A stretch of 64,000 nt of DNA from Rhizobiales bacterium NRL2 (GTDB lineage Bacteria > Pseudomonadota > Alphaproteobacteria > Minwuiales > Minwuiaceae), in contig CP016093.1 of the NCBI GenBank assembly GCA_001664005.1, forward strand, positions 3,183,001-3,247,000. Direction: 5' to 3'. This document shows positions 8,474-16,560 of this stretch, piece by piece; position 1 is the first letter of the stretch, and every line of letters starts with the position of its first letter. The position numbers were made by a program, and so were the translations under genes. Below the pieces are notes generated by a model that was given only the letters and a program-made list of their open reading frames with translations, was not told the origin of the DNA and made no database searches.

Positions 8474-9340
8474 TCAGACGCGTTCGATCACACCCATGCG
8501 GCCGGACTGGTAGTCGCGGACGGCGGCGTGGATCTCCTCCTCCGAGTTCATGACGAAGGGACCGTAGCGCGCCACGGGCTCGCCGATGGGGGTGCCGCCC
8601 AGCAGCAGGAAACGCCCGCCCTCGCCGGTCCCGGACACGGTCAGCGAGGTTCCCGGCCCGAAGACGGCCATCTGGCCGCGTTCGACTGTTTCGCGTTCCG
8701 GACCGAAGGATACCGCGCCGTCGAAGACATAGGCGGCGGCGTTGAAGTCCGTCGGGATGGCGATTTCCGCCTCCGCGCCGGCTCCGACGCGCCAGTCCTG
8801 CAGCCAGATCGGCGTACGCGTGCCGATCTTCGCCGCCACGCCGAAGGCCTCGCCGGCGATGACCACCACTTCGATGCGGCCGTCCGGGCTCGCCGCCCGC
8901 GGAATCTCGGCGCCGGCGAGATGCTGGTAGCCGGGCTCGGCGAACTTCTCCCGGGCCGGCAGGTTGACCCAGATCTGGAAGCCGTGCGCCGTGCCGCCCG
9001 CCCGCTGCATTTCAGGCGAAGGCAGCTCCGAATGCACGATGCCGGCGCCGGCGGTCATCCACTGCACGTCGCCGGCGCGGATGAGCTGCGTCTTGCCGGT
9101 CGAATCCTCGTGCAGCTTCTCGCCCTGCAGGATGTAGGAAACCGTCTCGAAGCCCCGGTGCGGATGATCGGGCGCGCCGAGCGCCTTCCCGGGCCCGTAG
9201 TCGACGGGACCGACCTCGTCCAGCATCAGGAACGGGTCGACCTGGTCCAGCCCCCTGGTGGGCACGGGCCGGCGGACCAGGAAGCCCGCTCCCTCGCGCT
9301 GCTGGTGCGCGGTAACGGTCTGCGCGATGCTGCGGCTCAA
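8474..9340 (-). CDS. Pirin family protein (TTG start)
   Basis: 288 residues of bicupin pirin. The metal-binding set is present: DHPHRGFE gives the His-x-His pair and IVHSE gives the third His and the Glu. Pirins bind Fe and act as redox sensors or quercetinase-like enzymes. The longer open frame upstream lies inside the preceding gene, so I place the start at TTG 9340, one base after the TGA of the upstream gene (TGAGTTG), with GAGGAG at 9345-9350 as ribosome site. That makes the pirin translationally coupled to the Cys-motif protein. Confidence 0.85.
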   Translation of the reverse strand: MSRSIAQTVTAHQQREGAGFLVRRPVPTRGLDQVDPFLMLDEVGPVDYGPGKALGAPDHPHRGFETVSYILQGEKLHEDSTGKTQLIRAGDVQWMTAGAGIVHSELPSPEMQRAGGTAHGFQIWVNLPAREKFAEPGYQHLAGAEIPRAASPDGRIEVVVIAGEAFGVAAKIGTRTPIWLQDWRVGAGAEAEIAIPTDFNAAAYVFDGAVSFGPERETVERGQMAVFGPGTSLTVSGTGEGGRFLLLGGTPIGEPVARYGPFVMNSEEEIHAAVRDYQSGRMGVIERV

Positions 9341-9341
9341 C

Positions 9342-10355
9342 TCATTTCTCCTCGACGGCGACCTTCGCCGCATAGTCGGGCGGCGTGTAGCCGGCCTGCT
9401 TGTAGAGATGCACGGTGCAACCGCCATCGGCGCGCGCCGGATCGGAGAAGACCCACTGCGCCCGGCCGAACCAGCGCAGGGTCGCGGAGCCGTTCCAGAT
9501 CGGACAATGCGTGCAGTAGACCGGCAGCCGTTCGCGGCCGAAGGTGAGCGGCCCGGCTTCCTCGACGAAGGGCAAATCGCCGCCCTCGCCCGCATAGCCG
9601 CCGGAGCGGCGCAGACGGCCGCCGCTGCCGCAGGGATTCATCTCGATGGTGAAGCGGTCGGCCTCCTCGCTGACGGCGACATGGCTCATGTGCTGCTTGA
9701 GCAAAAAGGCGCTGATCCGGGCGAACTCGGCCGTAGGCAGTTTCTCCCACGCCTCGAAGCCGGCCCGCTGTCCCTCCGCCAGATCGAGCTGGAAGCGGAG
9801 CAGTTCGTCTTCGCCGTAATGCCGCAGCGCCCAGGCGAAGCTGTCGGCCATGAAGCGGATGATGCGGTCGTGGAAGGGCACGTAGTGATCCGTCTCCCGA
9901 CGCCGCAGCACGTCGCGGGCGCCCTCTGCATCGCCGTCGTCGATGCGGGCGACGATCTCCTGCGCCAGCGCGCCATGCTTCTCGTGGAACGCTTTCAGGC
10001 AGGCGGCATAGGTCTCGGGCAGCGCCGCCGCCTCCCCCGCCGCGCCGTCTGCCGCGTCGACACTCACGCCATACATGTTTCCGATGTCCTGCCTGAAGCG
10101 GAGGATCAGCGCCGTCATGCCACTGGCCGCTTCGGCATCCGGGCGGCGTTCCAGGGTCGAGACGGCGAGATCGGCGATGATCCGGACCGTGATCCCGAGA
10201 CCACCCACCATCATGGCGTATTCCTTGGCCAGGCTTCGGGTTTCCCCGTCGCCATCCTGTACCAGCCGCAGCGCCGCCGCCAGATCGCCGGCGGCCAGCG
10301 CGTCGTCGACCTTCTCGCAGAGCCTGACGCCCCATTCCCCGATCGGTATGCTCAT
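9342..10355 (-). CDS. Uncharacterised protein with NPCGSGGR and CTHC motifs
   Basis: 337 residues, mostly alpha-helical by appearance in the first 220 residues, then a Cys-rich end with NPCGSGGR (about 237), YCTHCPIW (about 281) and GGCTVHLYK (about 314). These Cys/His residues could form a metal or cluster site. I do not recognise a named family, though the Cys block looks conserved rather than random. ATG 10355 has GGGGAG ahead of it; upstream residues in the open frame are unconvincing. It is the first gene of a two-gene unit with the pirin, suggesting a redox or metal link. Confidence 0.7.
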   Translation of the reverse strand: MSIPIGEWGVRLCEKVDDALAAGDLAAALRLVQDGDGETRSLAKEYAMMVGGLGITVRIIADLAVSTLERRPDAEAASGMTALILRFRQDIGNMYGVSVDAADGAAGEAAALPETYAACLKAFHEKHGALAQEIVARIDDGDAEGARDVLRRRETDHYVPFHDRIIRFMADSFAWALRHYGEDELLRFQLDLAEGQRAGFEAWEKLPTAEFARISAFLLKQHMSHVAVSEEADRFTIEMNPCGSGGRLRRSGGYAGEGGDLPFVEEAGPLTFGRERLPVYCTHCPIWNGSATLRWFGRAQWVFSDPARADGGCTVHLYKQAGYTPPDYAAKVAVEEK

Positions 10356-10530
10356 GGCCGGATCTCCCCTGTCCTTGCCAGATATCTCCCCACGTTCAAG
10401 CGTGCGTCCCGGCCAAGCTGCTGTCAAACGGCACATCGCCGCCCGCCGGGCCGTCTTTCGGAGTGACTGCCCACTTCCTATACTGACGCTGCAGCGGGTT
10501 TCACCCGCCTGACGACTGGGGAGGCGTCGG

Positions 10531-11604
10531 ATGACCAACCATGACCTGAAACCCGTCCGCGGCCGGAGCGTCTGGCACGGCCGCGACCTGGAAGCGGACC
10601 GCAGCTTCGAGTTCGGCCTGGAACCGGCAGATGTCCGCGAACTGGAAGACGCGCTGGCGAAGGCGAAGGCCCAAGGGCTCGCCTATGCCGATCTGACGGC
10701 CGACAATTTCCGCCTGCCGGGGCTCGGCGCGACGATGCGGCGGATCGTGTCGGAATTGCGCGACGGGCGCGGCTTCGCGTTGATGCACGGCTTTCCGGTC
10801 GACGGCCATGACCTTGCCGATCTCGACATGCTCTATTTCGGCCTCTGCGCGCAGCTCGGTCAGCCGCTGACCCAGAACAGCGACGCGACGCTGATCCACT
10901 ACGTCACCGACGGCGCGCTCCGGCCCAACCAGGGCACCCGCGGCGTCGGTCTGCCGAAGGAGTCGCGCCTGCATGTCGATCTGACCGACGTGGTCTCGCT
11001 GTTCTGCGTCCGCCAGGCGCCGGATTCGCCGCACAGCCGGGTCGGCAGCGCCGGACAGATCTACAACACGATGCTGGAACGCGCGCCCGAGGCGCTGGAG
11101 CGGCTGATGGCGGGCTTTCACTGGTCGCGCATGGGCGAGCAGCTCGACTGGGAAGCGCCCTGTTCGGAATACCGCGTGCCGCTGTTCTCCCTCGCGGCGG
11201 GGCGGCTTTCCTGCCGCTACAACCGCAACTGGATCGAAAGCGCCGCCACGAATGGCGAAAGCCTGGTTACGGCGGAGGAGCGCGAGATCTTCGACCTGAT
11301 CGACGAGATCGGCCATGAGGCGCGCTTCGAGTTCCCCTTCGAGAAGGGCGACATCCAGTTCTGCAACAACCTGACCGTCCTGCACGGGCGCGCGGCCCAC
11401 GCGCCGATCGAATCCGAAGCCGAGAAGCGCCTGCTGCTGCGCATCTGGCTCGATCTGCCGGACTTCCGTGACACCACGGACCCGGCGGTGGTCCGGTATG
11501 GCATCGGCCGCCACGGCCTGATCGGCTTCACGCCCGAGGAAATGGCCGCCGGTCTGCACCGCCAGCCGCGGCCCCGCCGCGCCGACGGGGCGATCCGGCT
11601 GTGA
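10531..11604 (+). CDS. TauD/TfdA-family Fe(II)/2-oxoglutarate dioxygenase
   Basis: 357 residues in the TauD/gamma-butyrobetaine hydroxylase-like family. The facial triad is visible as LHVDLTD (His-x-Asp) near residue 151 and a distal His in LTVLHGRAAH near residue 286; Arg in LLLRIWLDL fits 2-oxoglutarate binding. A GGGGAGGCG motif sits just before the ATG. Such enzymes hydroxylate or cleave sulfonates, ethers or carnitine-like substrates in the cytoplasm. It overlaps the amidase by four bases (GTGA), so the two probably act in one pathway, for example oxidation then amide hydrolysis; the substrate is unknown. Confidence 0.88.
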   Translation: MTNHDLKPVRGRSVWHGRDLEADRSFEFGLEPADVRELEDALAKAKAQGLAYADLTADNFRLPGLGATMRRIVSELRDGRGFALMHGFPVDGHDLADLDMLYFGLCAQLGQPLTQNSDATLIHYVTDGALRPNQGTRGVGLPKESRLHVDLTDVVSLFCVRQAPDSPHSRVGSAGQIYNTMLERAPEALERLMAGFHWSRMGEQLDWEAPCSEYRVPLFSLAAGRLSCRYNRNWIESAATNGESLVTAEEREIFDLIDEIGHEARFEFPFEKGDIQFCNNLTVLHGRAAHAPIESEAEKRLLLRIWLDLPDFRDTTDPAVVRYGIGRHGLIGFTPEEMAAGLHRQPRPRRADGAIRL

Positions 11605-13019
11605 GCGGGGAAATGCACTGGAAATCGGCGGCGGAACTTGCCGACGATTTCCGCAGCGGCGCGGTCTCGCCCGTCGAGGTGACGCGCGCCATGCTGGACC
11701 GGATCGAGACGGTCGACCCGCTGCTCCGCAGCTACGACGAAGTGACCGCCGAGCGGGCGATGGCGCAGGCGTCGCAAGCAGAGACGGCCTGGCGCTCGGG
11801 CGAGGCCGGGCCGATGGTCGGCGTGCCGGTCGCCGTCAAGGCGCTCTGCGACATGAAGGGCGTGCGCACCGCCGCCGGAACCAGGGTGATGCGGGAGCGG
11901 GTCGCCGAGACGGATGCGACGGTCGTGCGGAGGCTGGAGGAAGCCGGCGCGGTGATCCTGGGCCTGCTGGTGATGACGGAGGGCGCCAGCGCGGTGCACC
12001 ACCCCGAGACGCCGCAGCCGAAGAACCCCTGGAACCCCGACTACTGGTCGGGCGCGTCGTCCAGCGGCTCCGGGGTCGCCGTGGCCGCCGGTCTCTGCTT
12101 CGGCGCGCTGGGATCGGACACCGCGGGCTCGATACGCGCGCCGTCGCACTTCAACGGCGTGACCGGCCTGAAGCCGACCTATGGCCGGGTCTCGCGCGCC
12201 GGGGTGTTCCCGCTTTCGGCGACGCTGGACCATGTGGGACCGATGACGCGGAGCGCCGAAGACGCCGCGGCGATGCTGCGCGTCATCGCCGGACCCGATG
12301 AAGCCGACCCGTCTGCTGTACGGCGTTCGGTCAGCAACGATCTTGCCGGTCTGGATGGGGGGATCGAGGGACTCAGGATCGGCGTCGACGAACGCTGGAT
12401 CACCGACGGGGTCGATCCCGAACTCGCCGAAGCGGTTCTGGAAGCGGCGGCGGAAATGGAACGGGCCGGCGCCGTCCGGGTAAATGTCGATGCCCCCGAC
12501 CGCGGAGAGGCGATCCGCGCCGGCGCGGCGATCCTGCACGCCGACGTCGCCTTCGCGCACCGCGAGCTGTTTCCGGGACGCGAGGACGATTATGGCCCAC
12601 ACCTCGCGGAACTCATTCGCATCGGGCAACGCCTGACGGGCGTCGAACTGGCCGAGGCCCACGATTGCCGCAGGAACTGGATCGGCCGCATGGGCGCGCT
12701 GCACGAGGATGTCGATCTGCTGATCCTGCCGCCGACGCCAGCGCCTGCGCCGCCGGCCAGGCTGACGCACGCGCTGTCAGGCGACTTCTTCGACCAGGGA
12801 CAGGTCTTCCGCTTCACCCTGCCCTTCACACTTTCCGGACAGCCGGCGCTCACCCTGCCCTGCGGTTTCAGCCGCCTGGGTCTGCCCCTGGCGTTCCAGC
12901 TGATCGGCCGGCCGTTCGAGGAGGCGGCGGCGTTGCGCGCCGGCATGGCCTGGCAGGCGCGGACCGACTGGCACCTGCGCCATCCCGACGATTCCGCCTG
13001 GTCCCAACGCGTCGGCTGA
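11601..13019 (+). CDS. Amidase (amidase-signature family)
   Basis: 472 residues with the Ser-cisSer-Lys triad of amidase-signature hydrolases: Lys80 in VAVKAL, the Ser-rich loop GASSSGSG at about 151-158, and the nucleophile Ser177 in DTAGSIR. It hydrolyses an amide to acid plus ammonia or amine. The first start, GTG 11601, overlaps the dioxygenase stop as GTGA; ATG 11613 is an alternative and would shorten it by four residues. The Gly-rich signature and length exclude GatA-only markers, so a specific gene name is not justified. A strong hairpin follows the stop. Confidence 0.9.
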   Translation: MSGEMHWKSAAELADDFRSGAVSPVEVTRAMLDRIETVDPLLRSYDEVTAERAMAQASQAETAWRSGEAGPMVGVPVAVKALCDMKGVRTAAGTRVMRERVAETDATVVRRLEEAGAVILGLLVMTEGASAVHHPETPQPKNPWNPDYWSGASSSGSGVAVAAGLCFGALGSDTAGSIRAPSHFNGVTGLKPTYGRVSRAGVFPLSATLDHVGPMTRSAEDAAAMLRVIAGPDEADPSAVRRSVSNDLAGLDGGIEGLRIGVDERWITDGVDPELAEAVLEAAAEMERAGAVRVNVDAPDRGEAIRAGAAILHADVAFAHRELFPGREDDYGPHLAELIRIGQRLTGVELAEAHDCRRNWIGRMGALHEDVDLLILPPTPAPAPPARLTHALSGDFFDQGQVFRFTLPFTLSGQPALTLPCGFSRLGLPLAFQLIGRPFEEAAALRAGMAWQARTDWHLRHPDDSAWSQRVG

Positions 13020-13027
13020 AACGCGAA

Positions 13028-13055
13028 ACGGCCGGCTCCCGAAGGAACCGGCCGT
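13028..13055. terminator. Hairpin between convergent amidase and monooxygenase genes
   Basis: A perfect 8-bp stem (ACGGCCGG / CCGGCCGT) encloses a 12-base loop that can pair further (TCC with GGA). It sits directly after the amidase stop and before the monooxygenase stop on the other strand. No T-run follows on either side, so it may be a bidirectional terminator or an RNA-end stabiliser. Confidence 0.6.
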
Positions 13056-13088
13056 CTGCAACGCTACAGAGGGCAATTGGCAGTGCCG

Positions 13089-14774
13089 TCAGTCGGCGGC
13101 GTCGCCCACGCGCTGGGCGTTCAGGGCCGCGGCGTAGGCCTCGCCGGAGGTCATCTCGATGCCCTCGTAGCCGGCGCCGGCGACCTGCCTGATGCGCTGG
13201 ACATATTTCGGCGCCCCGCCGTTGTAGACCAGATAGCGCGGATTGCCGTGTTCATGGCCCTCGACATTCGAGTTGTAGCCGGTGAACCAGGACTTGGCCT
13301 TCCGCATCAGCATGACCGAGTACATCTGGACAACATGGTCGGTCCATTCCTTCTCGGCCTCGGCGCTCGCCTCGACGCGGGTGTAGCCCCGCTCCTGGAC
13401 GTATTCCAGCATGTCGCTGACCCAGTTCACGCCGGTCTCGATGCCGCGCGGGTAGTTGGTCGACGCGGAACCGGACTGCGGACCGGCGGGCAGGAACATG
13501 TTCGGGAAACCGTGGATGAACATGCCCAGATAGGTCTGGATCGCCTCGTCCCACTTGGCTTTCAGCCGTTCGCCGCCGACGCCACGGATATCGATGTGAT
13601 CGTAGGCGCCGGTGATGGCGTCGAAGCCCGTGCCGTAGATGATGATGTCGAACTCGCGCTCGACGTCGTCGGAGGTCATGATCCCCTTCTCCGTGATCCG
13701 CTTCAGCGGCGTCTCGGAGAGGTCGACCAGGCTCACATTGTCCCGGTTGTAGGCCTCGTAGTAGTTGGTCTCCAGCGGCACGCGCTGGACGCCGAAGCCG
13801 TGATCGCGCGGAATCAGCTTCTCGGCCAGTTCCTTGTCGTCGACGCGCTGGCGGATACGGTCGGCGATGTACTCGGAGAACTCCGCGTTCGCCTTCTCGT
13901 CGGTGAAGATCTCACGGAAGTTCTGCAGCCAGATGCCGAAGCCCGGCTCGTCATAGAGACGGTCCCAGAGCTGGATCCGCTCCTCGCGCGTGACTTCCCA
14001 GAAGCCGCGCCGGTCGGGCTGATGTTCGAAGCCGCCCGGCGACTTGGCGCAGTTGGCGAAGATCTCGTCATAGCGCGAGCGGATGTCCGCCATCTTCTCG
14101 TCGTCGATCCGGTAGTTGTTCAGCGGCGCGGCCCAGTTCGGCCGGCGCTGGAACACGGTCAGCTCGCCCACCTTGTCGGCGATCTCGCCGATCACCTGGA
14201 TGGCGGTGGCGCCGGTGCCGATGATACCGACCTTCTTGCCCTTCAGGTCCACGCCTTCGTGCGGCCAGTAATAGGTGTGGAAGGACTGGCCCTTGAAGTC
14301 GTCGATACCTTCGACGCGCGGCATGGTCGGCTGCGACAGCAGACCGAGGCCCATGACCAGGAAACGGGTGGTCAGGGTGCGGCCGTCGTCAAGGCCAAGA
14401 CGCCAGAGGTTCTCCGCCTCGTCCCAGTGCGCCGACTTCACGAAGACGTTGAACTGCATGTACTTGCGCAGGTCGAACTTGTCGGCAACGAAGTTCAGAT
14501 ACTTCAGGTTCTCCGGCTGCGGCGAATAGGCCTCGACCCAGTGCCACTCGTCCAGCAGTTCCTGCGAGAACGTGTAGCCATAGGTGTAGCTCTCCGAATC
14601 GAAACGGCAGCCCGGATAGCGGTTGAAATACCATGTGCCGCCGAGGTCGCCCCCGGCCTCCAGCACGGTCGCGTCCATGCCCATTTCGGCGAGGCGCTTG
14701 ATCTGATAGATGCCGCACACGCCGGCGCCTATCACAATGGCCTCATAGTGTGTCTTGTTCTTGTCTGTCACCAT
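13089..14774 (-). CDS. Flavin-binding monooxygenase, Baeyer-Villiger type
   Basis: 561 residues. FAD-binding GAGVCGIY near residue 17, the Baeyer-Villiger fingerprint FKGQSFHTYYWPH near residue 161, and the NADPH-binding GTGATAIQ near residue 185 identify a class B flavoprotein monooxygenase of the cyclohexanone/phenylacetone monooxygenase group. It would insert oxygen next to a ketone using NADPH and O2. AGGAGCAG precedes ATG 14774, and a strong sigma70-type promoter lies about 100 bases upstream. The substrate cannot be read from sequence. Confidence 0.93.
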   Translation of the reverse strand: MVTDKNKTHYEAIVIGAGVCGIYQIKRLAEMGMDATVLEAGGDLGGTWYFNRYPGCRFDSESYTYGYTFSQELLDEWHWVEAYSPQPENLKYLNFVADKFDLRKYMQFNVFVKSAHWDEAENLWRLGLDDGRTLTTRFLVMGLGLLSQPTMPRVEGIDDFKGQSFHTYYWPHEGVDLKGKKVGIIGTGATAIQVIGEIADKVGELTVFQRRPNWAAPLNNYRIDDEKMADIRSRYDEIFANCAKSPGGFEHQPDRRGFWEVTREERIQLWDRLYDEPGFGIWLQNFREIFTDEKANAEFSEYIADRIRQRVDDKELAEKLIPRDHGFGVQRVPLETNYYEAYNRDNVSLVDLSETPLKRITEKGIMTSDDVEREFDIIIYGTGFDAITGAYDHIDIRGVGGERLKAKWDEAIQTYLGMFIHGFPNMFLPAGPQSGSASTNYPRGIETGVNWVSDMLEYVQERGYTRVEASAEAEKEWTDHVVQMYSVMLMRKAKSWFTGYNSNVEGHEHGNPRYLVYNGGAPKYVQRIRQVAGAGYEGIEMTSGEAYAAALNAQRVGDAAD

Positions 14775-14876
14775 CTGCTCCTGTTCCTGAATGCTTTGCG
14801 GCCATCATCGGCCGATGCGGACCAGCCGTCGCATCTGGAGCGCGGCAGAGGGTCCTCCCCACAGTTTCTGGTCGTT

Positions 14877-14906
14877 AATATACTCATCGGTAGCTTTTTC
14901 TGTCAA
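14877..14906 (-). promoter_or_regulatory. Sigma70-type promoter for the Baeyer-Villiger monooxygenase
   Basis: On the minus strand the hexamers TTGACA (14901-14906) and TATATT (14877-14882) are separated by 18 bases, a near-consensus housekeeping promoter in an AT-richer gap. It points to the monooxygenase, with a predicted 5' leader of roughly 95 bases. Confidence 0.65.
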
Positions 14907-14936
14907 GTAGTAAACCACACATCGTTGCATGAAATG

Positions 14937-15875
14937 CTACGCTGCGTCACGCAACGCCCGCGCGCGGCGGATCGCAAAGCCGACCCTGGGAAAATGCACC
15001 GCCACCTCGCCCACCCTGTCGTCTTCGCGGACCAGGGTAATTCCTTCCGGACCGTACCCCCTCAGCGTGCCGGCGACCGGCTCGCGGCCATAGTCGGTCG
15101 GCGTCACTTCGACAGGATCGCCCTCGCACCAGCCTTCGGCATTGGCCATGACCCCGGCCGCGGGTTCCGGCGTCGCTTCACGCGCGGCGTCCAGGGCCGC
15201 CTCCGCGTTCATCTCCCGCATCTCGCCATGGCCGATCGCCGCGACCCGGTCCATGAACGCCGTCAGCGCCGGATGCGGTTCGAGAACGCGCGCAACGCCG
15301 GTGCCGTTGATGCGGATGAACCAGAGCGGATGGTAGAGTGTGAAATCCGCCAGCCCCGGCCGGTCGCCGGCAACGAACGGGCGGCCGTCGCGGAACAGGT
15401 CCGCCATCCAGGCCAGCCGCGGCCGAAGCTGTTCCAGGTGGCGCGGCACCGACGCCTTGATCCGTTCGATGTCGGCGCCTGCCGCGCCCCGCATGCGGGC
15501 GCGATCCTGATGAAAGGACCCGGGCACGGCATCGGCATTGGCGCCCATCACGTACACCGCCAGGGTCCAGAATGACGGCCCCTCGGCGAAAGCGGACATC
15601 ACGTTGGCGAGCCCCCGGCCGCCGGCCATGATCGATGGCTCCGGCCAGCGCCGCTCCAGCTCTTCGGCGATCCGCCGGGTATCGCAATAGATATCGGCGC
15701 CGATCTGCATGACCGGCGTCTTGCGGTAGCCGCCCGTCAGCGGCATCAGGTCCGGTTTCGGCAGCGTCGAGGGGATTTCGACGCCCGACCAGCCAAGCTG
15801 CTTCAGGCCGAGCATGAGCCGGACCTTCTCCGCGAACGAGGAGATACCGTAGTGATGAAGAACCGGTCTGGTCAC
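14937..15875 (-). CDS. Glutathione S-transferase family protein
   Basis: 312 residues. The N-terminal thioredoxin-fold segment (LHHYGISSFAEKVRLML, TPVMQIG, DTRRIAEELE) fits a GST glutathione-binding domain, followed by a helical domain (FVAGDRPGLADFTLYHPLW). The last 80 residues (from about 230) form a beta-rich extension (DPVEVTPTDYGREPVAGTL) beyond the usual 200-230-residue GST. The start is GTG 15875 behind GGGGGAAGG. It precedes the monooxygenase on the same strand but is separated from it by the monooxygenase promoter. Confidence 0.85.
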   Translation of the reverse strand: MTRPVLHHYGISSFAEKVRLMLGLKQLGWSGVEIPSTLPKPDLMPLTGGYRKTPVMQIGADIYCDTRRIAEELERRWPEPSIMAGGRGLANVMSAFAEGPSFWTLAVYVMGANADAVPGSFHQDRARMRGAAGADIERIKASVPRHLEQLRPRLAWMADLFRDGRPFVAGDRPGLADFTLYHPLWFIRINGTGVARVLEPHPALTAFMDRVAAIGHGEMREMNAEAALDAAREATPEPAAGVMANAEGWCEGDPVEVTPTDYGREPVAGTLRGYGPEGITLVREDDRVGEVAVHFPRVGFAIRRARALRDAA

Positions 15876-16036
15876 GACCGCCTTCCCCCGTGGTCGCCCT
15901 TAACGTTCGTTCAGTGTAAGCCCGCCCCGGCGCCACACCAACCGTGATGTACACGACCCTGCCATGTTGTTGGCCACCGGCCCGCTCGTCGATAGGCTGC
16001 GGACGGAGGAGAGGGAGCCGCAAGGGGGAGACGCGG

Positions 16037-16546
16037 ATGACACTGCCGATGGACCGGAACAACCTGCAGATGTTCCATATCAACGTGAACTGCAGCGATC
16101 TTGATCGTTCCGTTGCCTTCTACAAGGCGCTCGGGTTCAAGGTGATCAACGATTTCAGCATGGATGAGCCGGCGGGCGGCCGCGACCCGACCATTGGCGA
16201 GAGAACGCCCAATCTGGCGGAGATCCTGGGCGTGGATCCGGGCTCGCGGATGCGGGCGGCTTTCCTGCGCCTCGGCGACGATCCGCGCGCGACGATCCTC
16301 GACCTGATCGAGTGGATCGAGCCGAAGAGCAGCGGGGCGCCCGCGCACATGACCCAGATGGGTATGGCGCGGCTCTGCTTCCGGGTGAAGGACTGTGACG
16401 GGGCCTACCAGGCCGCCGCGGCCGCCGGCGCGGAATGCTTCACCGCGCCGACGATGCTCGCCATGGGCGGTTCGCGCCAGAAGGTGTTCTGCTGCTACGA
16501 TCCCGATCGCACGATCCTGGAGTTCCAGGAGTTCCAGAAGCCCTGA
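16037..16546 (+). CDS. VOC (glyoxalase/dioxygenase fold) family protein
   Basis: 169 residues. The N-terminal module begins FHINVNCSDLDRSVAFYKALGF, and the C-terminal module has RLCFRVKDCDGAY and CCYDPDRTILEFQEF, the paired beta-alpha-beta-beta-beta units of the vicinal oxygen chelate superfamily. Metal ligands would be the first-module His and the final Glu. ATG 16037 has GGGGGAG six bases ahead; upstream in-frame residues are not family-like. Divergent from the GST gene by about 160 bases. The reaction is not predictable. Confidence 0.85.
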   Translation: MTLPMDRNNLQMFHINVNCSDLDRSVAFYKALGFKVINDFSMDEPAGGRDPTIGERTPNLAEILGVDPGSRMRAAFLRLGDDPRATILDLIEWIEPKSSGAPAHMTQMGMARLCFRVKDCDGAYQAAAAAGAECFTAPTMLAMGGSRQKVFCCYDPDRTILEFQEFQKP

Positions 16547-16560
16547 GGCGGCGGCGCCTC
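16545..16560. terminator. Compact bidirectional hairpin shared by two convergent genes
   Basis: GAGGCG-GCGG-CGCCTC forms a perfect 6-bp stem. It overlaps the stop codon of the VOC gene (16544-16546) and that of the antiporter on the other strand (16559-16561), so both transcripts would end in the same 16-base hairpin. There is no T-run. Confidence 0.4.

Noticed and set aside
15876-16036. TetR-like operator around TTAACGTTCGTTCAGTGTAA
   Set aside because: The arms match only partly and no regulator is adjacent; the evidence is too weak to annotate.
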